From Desulfobacterium sp. (GTDB lineage: Bacteria > Desulfobacterota > Desulfobacteria > Desulfobacterales > SURF-7), in NCBI GenBank assembly GCA_013824585.1, contig PNOB01000006.1, positions 1-34,910 of the forward strand: a stretch of 34,910 bases of DNA, written 5' to 3'. The stretch's first letter is position 1; each line of letters begins with the position of its first letter. Made by a program: the position numbers and the translations under genes. This document shows positions 9,209-19,063 of this stretch, piece after piece. The notes under the pieces were generated by a model. The model ran no database searches and was not told the DNA's origin. It was given only the letters and a program-made list of their open reading frames with translations.

Positions 9209-10141
9209 TCATGCCAGAATCTTTCTGGCTTTTTCAATATCTTTCCGGATCTGATTGGAAAGTTCTGAAATGCTTTCAAATTTTTTTTCACTGCGCAGAC
9301 GATCAATAAAGTTGACACGAATCCTCTGCCCGTAAATGTTTTCATTAAAGTCAAGTATATGAACCTCAACGGTGAAAATATGGTCATCAAAGGTCGGGCT
9401 GTATCCGATATTGGCCACCCCGATATGGTTGCCGGTCAAACATTCCACTGTGACTGCATATACGCCTGTTTTGGGGCAGAGCTCATCGTGAAGGCGAATA
9501 TTGGCTGTCGGGAAACCCAGCAGCTTTCCACCCCGGTTCCGGCCGCTGACAACCTTTCCCCGGATCTGGTAGTATCTGCCGAGCATGCTTTTTGCTTCAG
9601 CAACCCTGCCTTGTAAAACTATTTCACGAATTTTTGTTGAGCTGATCCTTTCATGTTCTCCTGCATCATTATACTCCCAGTCAACCACAATAATCTCAAA
9701 TCCGAATCCGGCAGATATGTTTTTTAAAAAATCGATATTGCCTTCCCGGTTTTTTCCAAAAGAGTAGTCATTACCAACAACAATGGCTTTCATTCCGATT
9801 TTTTTCAATAACAGATCCTCAACAAAGGATTGCGCTGTAATTAAGGAAAATTCTACTGTAAAGGGAATGCAGATTAAAATATCGATATCGGCCCGGGACA
9901 GGAGTTCGATTTTCTGGTCATAACGGGTAATATGGGGGGGATAGCCTTCTTTTTTCAATACCCTCATCGGGTGTGGCTCAAAGGTAATTGCTACGGCAGT
10001 TCCCTTTACTTTTTCGGCTTGCAGCCGAACCTGTTTGAACAGAGCCAGATGGCCTTTATGCACCCCATCGAAATTACCGATCGTGATCACGGCATTTTTG
10101 TAAGGCTCTGTAATATCGTCTATATTGTTAATGATTTTCAT
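9209..10141 (-). CDS. ribF: Bifunctional riboflavin kinase / FAD synthetase
   Basis: VITIGNFDGVHKGHLALF, ISSTKIREIVLQGRVAEAKSMLGR, GFPTANIRL, GVYAV. Confidence 0.95.
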   Translation of the reverse strand: MKIINNIDDITEPYKNAVITIGNFDGVHKGHLALFKQVRLQAEKVKGTAVAITFEPHPMRVLKKEGYPPHITRYDQKIELLSRADIDILICIPFTVEFSLITAQSFVEDLLLKKIGMKAIVVGNDYSFGKNREGNIDFLKNISAGFGFEIIVVDWEYNDAGEHERISSTKIREIVLQGRVAEAKSMLGRYYQIRGKVVSGRNRGGKLLGFPTANIRLHDELCPKTGVYAVTVECLTGNHIGVANIGYSPTFDDHIFTVEVHILDFNENIYGQRIRVNFIDRLRSEKKFESISELSNQIRKDIEKARKILA

Positions 10142-10243
10142 ATTTCATCCAGTTTATAACATAAGACTTGACAGCCTTACCAAATCAATATACATAATTT
10201 ACCTTTCTTTTGAAAGCAAACAGTTTTTCAATAATTGTTTTGT

Positions 10244-10330
10244 GCCGAAGTGGCGGAATTGGTAGACGCGCTAGGTTCAGGGTCTAGTGGGAGCCTTCTC
10301 GTGGGAGTTCGAGTCTCCCCTTCGGCACCA
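10244..10330 (+). tRNA. tRNA-Leu (CAG), CCA encoded
   Basis: Acceptor GCCGAAG/CTTCGGC + ACCA; anticodon arm CTAGG-TTCAGGG-TCTAG; long variable arm; T-loop GTTCGAGTC. Confidence 0.95.
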
Positions 10331-10340
10331 TAGAAATATA

Positions 10341-10382
10341 AAGGGTTTGGCAAAATTCAAAATTGCCGAACCCTTTTTTTAT
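10341..10382 (+). terminator. Rho-independent terminator after tRNA-Leu
   Basis: 12-bp stem AAGGGTTTGGCA / TGCCGAACCCTT followed by a T run. Confidence 0.85.
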
Positions 10383-10630
10383 TGGCATTTATGATTTTCG
10401 ATCTTTGTAGATTGTTTATTTTGAGGTTTTTGTTTATTTGGTCTGGGATGGTTTTTATGATGATTGTATCTATAAACATACTTTTGCGGTTTTATCCGGA
10501 TGAAAGCGTTTGACAATAGGTTTCTGCCTAAATATACATCAAAGATATTTTATGTTATGGAAGCTCCAGCTTCCCTGCTTTTTCCTTTGTCCCGGCTATT
10601 AACCCAATCGCCCATCAGGAGAATAGAAAA

Positions 10631-11746
10631 ATGGCTGAGATGGAAGATTCTTTGGATAAATTGACCATACGGGGATTCAAGTCCATTCGAGCATTAGAGG
10701 ACTTTGAACTTAAGGATCTCAATGTTTTTATTGGTGGCAATGGCGCCGGTAAGAGTAACCTTATCGATTTCTTTCGATTGCTGAGGCAAATCATTGACGG
10801 CAACCTTAATGAATACATAAAGTCAAGAGGCGGCATCAGCGACTTCCTTTTTAATGGCCGCAAGGTGACGTCGCAAATGGAATTCAAAACAATCTTCGGT
10901 ACCCGGGGATATCGTTTCAAGATTATACCGGGACCGTCAGAAAATTGTCTGCTTAATGATGAAGCCCGCTTCTACAAGCATGGATCTACAGGTTGGTGGG
11001 TGCTAGGCAACAGCCCGGATGGAAAATCGTTACTTGGCAAAGAAGCAAAGAGCAAATCAAGGGATAGCAAATTCAGTATGCCTGTATTTTCGGCAATTTC
11101 ATCATGGCAAATTTATCATTTTCACGACACCAGCGCCACTGCATCAATGCGGCATTATGAAATCGTTCAGGACAATAAGGTGTTGCGCTTTGATGCCTCA
11201 AATATCGCACCGTATCTTTTGCATCTCAGAGATGATTATCCGGATGCTTACCGTGAGATTCTTGATTCGGTGCGTTTGGTAATGCCATTTTTTAATGATT
11301 TTCTCCTGGATGTTACAGAATTTGGTGAAAAACAGATGGTCAATCTTTCATGGCAGCAGAAGGGATCGGATTACCCAATGCAACCTTATCACTTTTCAGA
11401 TGGCTCCATCCGTTTTATTTGCCTTGCAACTGCATTGCTTCAACCAAAGCCTCCGTCAACAATCATCATTGATGAACCGGAACTTGGATTGCATCCATCA
11501 GCCATTTCCATACTCGCGGAACTAATCCAGAACACTTCCAAACGGACCCAGTTGATTGTGGCTACGCAGTCTCCTGCGCTCATTGATCATTTCAGTGTGG
11601 AGGATGTTATTGTTGTCAATCGCAAAGATGGCGCATCCACCTTTGAACGATTGCAGGAAAAAGATTTTAATGCCTGGCTGGAAACCTATTCCGTCGGGGA
11701 ACTCTGGAGTAAGAACGTGATTTCCGGAGGGCCGGTCTATGAGTGA
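10631..11746 (+). CDS. ABC-type AAA ATPase (AAA_21-like), putative defence-system ATPase
   Basis: Walker A GGNGAGKSNLI; signature-like HFSDGSIRFICLATALL; Walker B STIIIDEPELGLHP; IVATQSPALIDHF. Confidence 0.85.
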   Translation: MAEMEDSLDKLTIRGFKSIRALEDFELKDLNVFIGGNGAGKSNLIDFFRLLRQIIDGNLNEYIKSRGGISDFLFNGRKVTSQMEFKTIFGTRGYRFKIIPGPSENCLLNDEARFYKHGSTGWWVLGNSPDGKSLLGKEAKSKSRDSKFSMPVFSAISSWQIYHFHDTSATASMRHYEIVQDNKVLRFDASNIAPYLLHLRDDYPDAYREILDSVRLVMPFFNDFLLDVTEFGEKQMVNLSWQQKGSDYPMQPYHFSDGSIRFICLATALLQPKPPSTIIIDEPELGLHPSAISILAELIQNTSKRTQLIVATQSPALIDHFSVEDVIVVNRKDGASTFERLQEKDFNAWLETYSVGELWSKNVISGGPVYE

Positions 11747-12425
11747 TTATGCTGAAATTGTTGCGCTTGTAGAGGGACAAACGGAGAGAATATTTATTGC
11801 AGATATGTTGGTGCCTTATCTATCCACAAGAGGCGTTTATATGACACCGATTATTATTTCCAAACCAGGACAGAAGGGTGGAGACATAAGATTCGCCAGG
11901 GTAAAGAACGATATTGAACTTCATTTGAAACAGCGGCGGGATACCTATCTGACGCTTTTTATAGATTTCTATGGCATCAAAAGTGATTGGCCAGGGCTTG
12001 AAGAGGCGAAACAACAAACAACCCCTTCCAGAAAGGCTTTAAAAATTAACAGTGCAACCAAGATTCGGGTAGAGGAGTTATTCGAGGGTTATCATGTGGA
12101 CATTCGTTTTATACCTTATATCTCTATGCACGAGTTTGAGGCATTACTTTTCAGCGAACCTCAAAAACTTGCTGAATTGCTTCATGTCTCCCAGGCAAAA
12201 ATTGAAAAAATCCTTACGGATTGCGGTGGGCCGGAAAATATTGATGACTCACCAATGAAAGCGCCATCCAAGAGGTTGGAAAAGCTTTCAGCAGGATACA
12301 AGAAAACATCGACCGGTATTGCGATTGCAAGATCGATTGGGTTGATTAAAATTCGTGAGAGCTGCCCTATCTTCAATGACTGGTTAACGGCTGTAGAAAA
12401 TCTGACAGGAGCTTTCAATGGCTAA
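11739..12425 (+). CDS. DUF4276-like (putative TOPRIM-fold) protein, translationally coupled to the ATPase
   Basis: VEGQTERIFIADML and TLFIDFYGIKSDWPG resemble TOPRIM acidic motifs; HEFEALLFSEP typical of DUF4276; overlaps the ATPase gene end by 8 bp. Confidence 0.75.
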   Translation: MSDYAEIVALVEGQTERIFIADMLVPYLSTRGVYMTPIIISKPGQKGGDIRFARVKNDIELHLKQRRDTYLTLFIDFYGIKSDWPGLEEAKQQTTPSRKALKINSATKIRVEELFEGYHVDIRFIPYISMHEFEALLFSEPQKLAELLHVSQAKIEKILTDCGGPENIDDSPMKAPSKRLEKLSAGYKKTSTGIAIARSIGLIKIRESCPIFNDWLTAVENLTGAFNG

Positions 12426-12605
12426 ACAAAGGTCTTGAGGGCCAAAGCCTGCTTGCAAAAGCCGGAAATCCCCACTTATCTTGTGGACGATCCGAATTCG
12501 ATCAATATTTTTATAAACTTGTGCCAACGCCAAACGAGGCATATACACAATTGTTATGGCCTGAGGATACCAGAAATAGATCAGCATTATATGCTTGTCC
12601 CGGCA

Positions 12606-14042
12606 TTATCCGTGAATCGGGTTTCCGGATGCCTTTAAAGCGGTTTCCATCATAATCTCCGAAAGAGTGGGGTGCGCATGAATCGTATCTGCAAGCTCTT
12701 TGACCGTGCAGTTTTTTTGAATTGAAAGAGTGGCTTCGGCAATAAGGTCTGTTGCATTGGGTCCGATGATATGGACACCTAGGATTTTACCGGTATCGGA
12801 ATCTGAAATGATCTTTGCCTGTCCGGAAATTTCGTTGATTACATGGGCTTTCCCGATGTGCCGGAACAGAACCGTGTGGGTTTGAATATTCCGGGAAAGA
12901 GTCGCGGCACTTTTTTCCGTATGGCCGACGCTCGCGATTTCCGGAATGGTATATACAGCATTGGGAAGAATATCATAACGCATTGTCCGATCATGTCCGG
13001 CAATATTATCCGCTGCCACCATCCCTTCAAAGGAAGCGGAATGAGCCAGCATGATCCTGGACGGCCCCAGAACATCCCCAATGGCATAAATGCAGGGTAT
13101 ATTGGTTTCCATTTTATCATTCACCCGGATCCAGCCATGCTCATCAGTCTTAACACCAGCATTTTCCAGGCCGATTCCATGGCTGTTGGGTATTCTTCCG
13201 ATACAAACCAGCATTGCATCTGTGGTTAATTTCTGCTCATCTGATTTTTCTGTCTGAGTCAGAAAGGGTGACGGGCCGATTGTTACATCAAGACGGTTTC
13301 CGGAGCTTCGGCACCCTGTGATGCTTTTTTCAAGATAAACCTGGATTTTCATTTTTTTCATTTCACGTAGCAGGATGGAGGAGCATTCTTCATCCATAAA
13401 AGGCAGCGGTATCAGACAAGAAGCAGCTTCGATCAGGGTGACCCTGGAACCTAATGCGGAAAAAATAAAAGCAAATTCGCATCCGATCACACCGCCTCCC
13501 AGGATGGTTATGGATTCGGGAATCTGTGTGATGTCGAATATATCATCGCTGGAATAGACCTGTTTCCCATCAAAGGGAACGGAAGCCAGATCTCTGGGCC
13601 TGGCACCTGTAGCAATGATGAGTGAGTCCCATTGGATTTTTTCTGTTTTACCCTCCTGAAGCAATACTTCCATGCACCCGATCGCGCTGATTTTTCCTGT
13701 CCCGTTGATATAGCGGATGCCCTGTTTTGCTAATAATACATGAATTCCTTTGGCCTGGTTCTGGATGACTTTCTGTTTCCGAAGCATCAGATTGTTGAGA
13801 TCAACGGTAATGTTTTCAGGTACAACGATTCCGAATTCTTCTGCTTTTTTCATTTTCAGGATCAACTCGGCTGTATTTTTCATGATTTTGGAAGGGATGC
13901 ATCCGCGGTTCAGGCATGTTCCTCCGATTTTATCTGCCTCGATCAGGGTAACTTTTTTCCCATGCTTTGCCGCCCGAATCGCTGCGACATATCCTCCGGG
14001 ACCTCCTCCGAGAACTGTAATATTGTCTTTTGTCATGATCAC
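12606..14042 (-). CDS. lpdA: Dihydrolipoyl dehydrogenase
   Basis: GGGPGGYVAAIRAAKHG, GGTCLNRGCIPSK, GGGVIGCEFAFIF, YAIGDVLG, HAHPTLSEI. Confidence 0.95.
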   Translation of the reverse strand: MIMTKDNITVLGGGPGGYVAAIRAAKHGKKVTLIEADKIGGTCLNRGCIPSKIMKNTAELILKMKKAEEFGIVVPENITVDLNNLMLRKQKVIQNQAKGIHVLLAKQGIRYINGTGKISAIGCMEVLLQEGKTEKIQWDSLIIATGARPRDLASVPFDGKQVYSSDDIFDITQIPESITILGGGVIGCEFAFIFSALGSRVTLIEAASCLIPLPFMDEECSSILLREMKKMKIQVYLEKSITGCRSSGNRLDVTIGPSPFLTQTEKSDEQKLTTDAMLVCIGRIPNSHGIGLENAGVKTDEHGWIRVNDKMETNIPCIYAIGDVLGPSRIMLAHSASFEGMVAADNIAGHDRTMRYDILPNAVYTIPEIASVGHTEKSAATLSRNIQTHTVLFRHIGKAHVINEISGQAKIISDSDTGKILGVHIIGPNATDLIAEATLSIQKNCTVKELADTIHAHPTLSEIMMETALKASGNPIHG

Positions 14043-14221
14043 CTCCGGAATGTTGCCTAAAAAGTCAACGATACTGATGCGATATGTTTATGGTTTATAA
14101 ATGATAGATTTTTTCTGATGATTTTGATATACTTTATCATAATTCAATCACAAATGAATTACAAAACTTTCTCTATTTGATGTCTTCATGATGGAATTCT
14201 TTTTCAGGCCAAAGGGTAGCG

Positions 14222-15496
14222 ATGAATCCTCTGATGAACCAGACACCTCTGCATCATTGGCATAAACAGAATAACGCGCATTTATCTGAATTTTCCGGAT
14301 ATGAGATGCCGTTATGGTATCCAGCCGGAACCAGAACCGAACACCTTTCTGTGATCACCCATGTTGGAATATTTGATACCAGCCATATGGCTTCAATATG
14401 GATAAACGGTCCGGATGCGTTTCATCTTCTGCAATATGCTTTTTCAAGAGATCTGAACCGATGGAACGGAAAACCCGATTCACAACTGCCGGAAGGGCGA
14501 TGCGCGTACGGCGTATTTTTAAATCCTTCCGGAGAGGTGATGGATGATGCAGTGGTATACCGGTTTCGCAATGACTGCTTCATGGCGGTTGTCAATGCAA
14601 GTATGGGGAAGACAATTACCCGGCATCTCACGGACTGCCGGGACAATATGAATGTTGAAATCAAGGACCTGACAGACCGGATCGGAAAGATGGATATTCA
14701 GGGCCCTCTGTCTGCAAAAGTTCTTGCAAAAGCCCTGACAGATCCGGAAAAAATATTGAAAAAAATGGCATATTTCAGCTTTAAAGGTTCCGGGCCTTTT
14801 TCTTCACATGGGGAAACAGTCAAACTGATCAATGGAATTCCGGTAATGGTATCCCGCACCGGGTATACTGGAGAGTTTGGTTTTGAACTGTTTGTCCGTT
14901 CCGAAGATCTCTTGCAGACCTGGGAGCTGATTTTTGAATCCGGTAGAAGTTTTGACATCCAGGCCTGCGGACTTGCGGCAAGAGATTCCCTGAGAACCGG
15001 GGCTGTTCTTCCTCTTTCCCACCAGGATATCGGGGCATGGCCTTATGTTCGTCATCCCTGGACTTTTTCCCTTCCTTTTAATTCCGAAAAAAACGGCTTT
15101 ACAAAGCATTTTATCGGAGGGAATGTCCTGCTTGTGGAAAAAGAAGCAGAATATACCTATCCCTTTGCCGGGTTTGATCCCCGGAAAATCATAGCCGGAA
15201 AAGCGAGTGTCTCTGATTCAGCCGGAAAAACAATCGGCAGCGTTCTGACATGCACCACGGATATGGCGATCGACAGGCAGGGAGATCGGATTTACAGTAT
15301 GGCTACTCCGGACAGGCCGGTTGACTTCCTTCCAAAAGGACTTTCCTGCGGTTTTGTCAAGGTTGAAGTACCCCTTGAAGCAGGAACGGTCGTGTATCTT
15401 GAAGATGGCCGGAGAAGGATAAAAGTCAGGATCGAGAACGATATCCGGCCGGACCGGACAGCCCGCTGTGCAATGGAAAAAATGTTATTGGCTTAA
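14222..15496 (+). CDS. gcvT: Aminomethyltransferase (glycine cleavage T protein)
   Basis: TPLHHWHKQNNAHLSEFSGYEMPLWY, GIFDTSHM, SRTGYTGEFGFELF, CGLAARDSLR; followed by gcvH. Confidence 0.9.
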   Translation: MNPLMNQTPLHHWHKQNNAHLSEFSGYEMPLWYPAGTRTEHLSVITHVGIFDTSHMASIWINGPDAFHLLQYAFSRDLNRWNGKPDSQLPEGRCAYGVFLNPSGEVMDDAVVYRFRNDCFMAVVNASMGKTITRHLTDCRDNMNVEIKDLTDRIGKMDIQGPLSAKVLAKALTDPEKILKKMAYFSFKGSGPFSSHGETVKLINGIPVMVSRTGYTGEFGFELFVRSEDLLQTWELIFESGRSFDIQACGLAARDSLRTGAVLPLSHQDIGAWPYVRHPWTFSLPFNSEKNGFTKHFIGGNVLLVEKEAEYTYPFAGFDPRKIIAGKASVSDSAGKTIGSVLTCTTDMAIDRQGDRIYSMATPDRPVDFLPKGLSCGFVKVEVPLEAGTVVYLEDGRRRIKVRIENDIRPDRTARCAMEKMLLA

Positions 15497-15522
15497 CTGT
15501 TGATAATACAACTCCCGGATTA

Positions 15523-15592
15523 CATATGGGAGTGATTTCATGTGTAGTGATTGTATGTGGAGTGATTATATGTGGGAGCGGCATCCTGCCGC
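15523..15592. repeat. Degenerate ~15-bp tandem repeat ending in a REP-like hairpin, gcvT-gcvH intergenic
   Basis: CATATGGGAGTGATTT / CATGTGTAGTGATTG / TATGTGGAGTGATTA / TATGTGGGAGCGGCATCCTGCCGC; perfect hairpin GCGGCA-TCC-TGCCGC. Confidence 0.75.
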
Positions 15593-15609
15593 GATAAGGA
15601 GAAGTTACA

Positions 15610-16014
15610 ATGAAAGAGATTTTAGAATTGAATCTGCCCCAAAACGTCCTGTACACAAAAGATCATGAATGGATGGATACAACCGGCAACACCATGAGAA
15701 TCGGCATCAATGATTATGCCCAGGATCAACTGGGAGAGATTGTCTATGTTGAGCTTCCGCAGATAGGGGCTTGTTTGAACAAAGGAGATGTATTTGGAAC
15801 CGTTGAGTCGGTCAAGGCGGTTTCCGAAGTATTTATGCCTGTCAGCGGAGAGGTGATCCAGGTCAACACGGATCTGGAGAATGCTCCTGAACTGGTCAGC
15901 AGCAGTCCTTATGAAAAGGGATGGATGATTGAAATCAAGGCATCCAACCCTGACGAAGTCAAAACAATGATGGACAGGGAAGCATATCTGAAATTTCTGG
16001 AAGGAATCAAGTGA
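15610..16014 (+). CDS. gcvH: Glycine cleavage system H protein
   Basis: YTKDHEWM, GEIVYVELPQIG, lipoyl-lysine region FGTVESVKAVSEVFMPVSGEV. Confidence 0.96.
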   Translation: MKEILELNLPQNVLYTKDHEWMDTTGNTMRIGINDYAQDQLGEIVYVELPQIGACLNKGDVFGTVESVKAVSEVFMPVSGEVIQVNTDLENAPELVSSSPYEKGWMIEIKASNPDEVKTMMDREAYLKFLEGIK

Positions 16015-17342
16015 TGCGGTATTTTTCCCATACACCGGAAGATATCCGGTCCATGCTTTCCGCCATCCATGCAGGCAGTATAGAAGATCTGTTTTCCTTG
16101 ATCCCTGCAAATTGCCGGATGAAGAAAAATCCGGATATCCCTCCTCCGATGAGTGAATGGAAGTTGATCCGGAAGATGGAGGAAATGGCCGGGGATATGC
16201 CTTCCTCAGCCTACCGGTCGTATCTGGGGGCCGGCCGGTATGAGCATCACATTCCGTCCATACTGCCCTATCTTCTTGGCCGGTCGGAATTCTCGACAGC
16301 GTATACTCCCTATCAGCCGGAGATCAGTCAGGGAACCTTGCAAGCAATTTATGAATACCAGACCCTGACTTCCCGTCTGCTCGGGATGGATGTGGCGAAT
16401 GCTTCCCTGTATGACGGCGCCTCGGCTTTATCAGAAGCACTTTTCATGGCTCTCCGCATCACAAAAGGAAAACAGATCGCCATGTCAAAACTGGTGCATC
16501 CATTTTTTCGGGAAGTAGTATCAACCTGTTTTGCCCCGACATCCTTTGAGATAATAGAGTTGCCTTTTCTGGATAACGGAACAACGGATATTTCAAAGCT
16601 CAAGGACATGGAAGACCTGGGCGCTGTTATTGTTCAATCGCCCAATTTTTTTGGATGCATTGAAGATCTTCGGAAGGTCTCTGAAACAATTGATCATCAG
16701 AAAACCTTGCTGATCGCCTGTTTTACGGAACCGATTGCTTTCGGCCTGATTCATCCTCCCGGGGATCAGGGCGCAGATATTGTCTGCGGGGAGGGGCAAA
16801 GCCTGGGAATACCGGTTTCTTTCGGGGGCCCGGGGCTTGGGATGCTAGCGTGCAAAGAGGCCTTTATCCGGAACATGCCCGGAAGGCTTGTCGGAAGAAC
16901 AACGGATCTGGACGGCAAACCCGCATTCGTTCTTACCCTTGCAACACGGGAACAGCATATCCGTAGAGAAAAGGCTACCTCCAATATCTGCACCAACAGC
17001 AGTCTCTGCGCTGTTACTGCCCTGATGTTCATGGCTTCAGTGGGTGGTTCCGGAATCAGAAAACTGGCACAGCTCAATCATGATAAATCCGAATATGTAA
17101 AAAACGGATTAAAAGCAAAAGGAGTCCGGATTCCTTTTTCCGCTCCGACATTCAATGAGTTTGTGGTTCAGTTTGAAAATGGATTTTCAAAAAAATATGA
17201 AAAACTTCTTCAGGAAAAGATCATTCCCGGATTACCGCTTTCCGAGTTTTACCCTGAACTGAAAGATCACTATCTTATTTGTGTAACGGAAACCAAAGGC
17301 AAAGCCGATCTGGATCATTTTATAGAAAAGGTGACATCATGA
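16011..17342 (+). CDS. gcvPA: Glycine dehydrogenase (decarboxylating) subunit 1
   Basis: YFSHTPEDIRSML, FSTAYTPYQPEISQGTLQAIYEYQT, LATREQHIRREKATSNICTN. Confidence 0.96.
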   Translation: MMRYFSHTPEDIRSMLSAIHAGSIEDLFSLIPANCRMKKNPDIPPPMSEWKLIRKMEEMAGDMPSSAYRSYLGAGRYEHHIPSILPYLLGRSEFSTAYTPYQPEISQGTLQAIYEYQTLTSRLLGMDVANASLYDGASALSEALFMALRITKGKQIAMSKLVHPFFREVVSTCFAPTSFEIIELPFLDNGTTDISKLKDMEDLGAVIVQSPNFFGCIEDLRKVSETIDHQKTLLIACFTEPIAFGLIHPPGDQGADIVCGEGQSLGIPVSFGGPGLGMLACKEAFIRNMPGRLVGRTTDLDGKPAFVLTLATREQHIRREKATSNICTNSSLCAVTALMFMASVGGSGIRKLAQLNHDKSEYVKNGLKAKGVRIPFSAPTFNEFVVQFENGFSKKYEKLLQEKIIPGLPLSEFYPELKDHYLICVTETKGKADLDHFIEKVTS

Positions 17343-18796
17343 CAGAGACTTCCGCAACCAGAGGTTTGATCTTCAATGAACCGCTCCTCTGGGAGATCGG
17401 CAAAAAAGGGCGTATTGGTTTTTCCATGCCGGAGCATGACGTTCCGGACGCACCTCTTGATAAAGAATTCATCCGAAAAGATTCCGAGCTGCCAGACTTG
17501 AGCGAAGTGAATGTGATCCGGCATTTTACACGGTTATCTCAGTGGAATTTCGGGATTGATGCCGGGATGTATCCGCTGGGATCATGCACCATGAAATACA
17601 ATCCAAAAGTCAACGAACGCGTGGCTTTGCTTCCGGGATTTGCCGAGGCCCATCCTCTGCTTCCGACCTCTCTTTCCCAGGGGATCTTACGGTTGATGTT
17701 TGAGCTGGAGCGTTGCCTGGCTGCGATTACTAGTATGGATGCAGTTACACTGCAACCCTCAGCCGGTGCACAGGGAGAGTTGTGCGGCATGCTGATTTTT
17801 CGGGCCTATCATCGGAAAAAGGGAAAACCCCGTTCGAAAATTATTGTGCCAAATACTGCCCACGGAACCAATCCATCCAGCGCAACCCTTTGCGGTTATA
17901 AACCAGTTGGAATATCCATTAATGAAAAAGGGATTCTGACACCAGATGCTGTGGCAGCATTGATGGATGAAGATACAGCCGGTATCATGGTGACCAATCC
18001 CAACACCCTTGGCTTTTTTGAAGAAAACATTCAGAAAATCTCGGAGATTGTTCATTCAAAAGGCGGTCTTGTCTATGGTGACGGCGCAAATATGAATGCT
18101 GTTATGGGCATTGTCGATATGGCAGCTTGTGGCATGGATATTCTGCATCTGAACCTTCACAAGACATTTTCAACCCCTCATGGGGGAGGAGGACCAGGAG
18201 CAGGTCCGGTTTGCACAAAAAAATATCTGGAGCCGTTTCTGCCTGTACCCCGTATCATTGAAGAGAAAGGAGTTTTTTCCCTTTCCAATGATTTTCCGGA
18301 TTCTATCGGAAAACTTCATGCTTTTTATGGAAACGTAGGTATCATGATCCGGGCTTTGGCCTATATCCTTTGCATGGGAGGGGAAAATTTAAAAAAGGCC
18401 AGCCAGTTGGCGGTTCTCAATGCCAACTATATCAAGGAGAAGCTGAAAAAAGTACTTCATCTTCCGTATGATCGAACCTGCATGCATGAATGTGTTTTTT
18501 CAGATAAGAATCAGAATCCAACAAAGATAACGACCCTGGATATGGCAAAGAGGTTGATCGATTTCGGCTTCCATCCGCCTACGATCTATTTTCCTCTGAT
18601 TGTAAAAGGCGCCATGATGATCGAGCCTACCGAGACAGAATCCAAGGAGGAAATCGATCGATTTATTGCAGCCATGGAACAGATTGTTGAAGAAGCAACA
18701 AACCAGCCTGATCTTCTTCGAAACGCACCTATGAAATGCAAGGTACGGAGACTGGATGAGGCGCAGGCTGCAAGGAAGCCGTGCTTGGCTGGTTAG
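17339..18796 (+). CDS. gcvPB: Glycine dehydrogenase (decarboxylating) subunit 2
   Basis: ATGA overlap with gcvPA; PLGSCTMKYNPKVNE, VPNTAHGTNPSSA, LNLHKTFSTPHGGGGPGAGPV. Confidence 0.96.
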   Translation: MTETSATRGLIFNEPLLWEIGKKGRIGFSMPEHDVPDAPLDKEFIRKDSELPDLSEVNVIRHFTRLSQWNFGIDAGMYPLGSCTMKYNPKVNERVALLPGFAEAHPLLPTSLSQGILRLMFELERCLAAITSMDAVTLQPSAGAQGELCGMLIFRAYHRKKGKPRSKIIVPNTAHGTNPSSATLCGYKPVGISINEKGILTPDAVAALMDEDTAGIMVTNPNTLGFFEENIQKISEIVHSKGGLVYGDGANMNAVMGIVDMAACGMDILHLNLHKTFSTPHGGGGPGAGPVCTKKYLEPFLPVPRIIEEKGVFSLSNDFPDSIGKLHAFYGNVGIMIRALAYILCMGGENLKKASQLAVLNANYIKEKLKKVLHLPYDRTCMHECVFSDKNQNPTKITTLDMAKRLIDFGFHPPTIYFPLIVKGAMMIEPTETESKEEIDRFIAAMEQIVEEATNQPDLLRNAPMKCKVRRLDEAQAARKPCLAG

Positions 18797-18850
18797 ACGG
18801 TTTGCCCGTTTTGGCCGGTTGACCGGGGTAATTTTACCATATGTAGGGGC

Positions 18851-19053
18851 ATAAGCGCTAACTTAAATTGATTATTAGTCATTAACAATTGATTATTGTT
18901 TTATCATTTGTATGTGGGGGCCTATAGTCGCGATATTCATGCTTTGATCAAAATTTTATTTTGCGGCTGGAAGACCATTTTCACATGAAACCCGAAAATT
19001 ATAAAATAATCAATAATCAACAATTAATGGTTAATTGTTAAGGTAGCGCTTAT
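18851..19053. repeat. MITE-like palindromic element, copy 4 (203 bp)
   Basis: ATAAGCGCTAACTTAAATTGATTATTAGTCATTAAC...GTTAATTGTTAAGGTAGCGCTTAT; central REP pair degenerate (TGTGGGGGCCTATAGTCGCGA / TTGCGGCTGGAAGACC). Confidence 0.85.
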
Positions 19054-19063
19054 GCACTTGTAG

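Noticed and set aside
10615-10920. 101-aa antisense ORF over the ATPase start, as a possible antitoxin or regulator
   Set aside because: Lies over the Walker A coding region; no ribosome-binding site or family signal
14043-14221. Possible glycine riboswitch upstream of gcvT
   Set aside because: No conserved glycine-riboswitch core or tandem aptamer seen in the lpd-gcvT intergenic region
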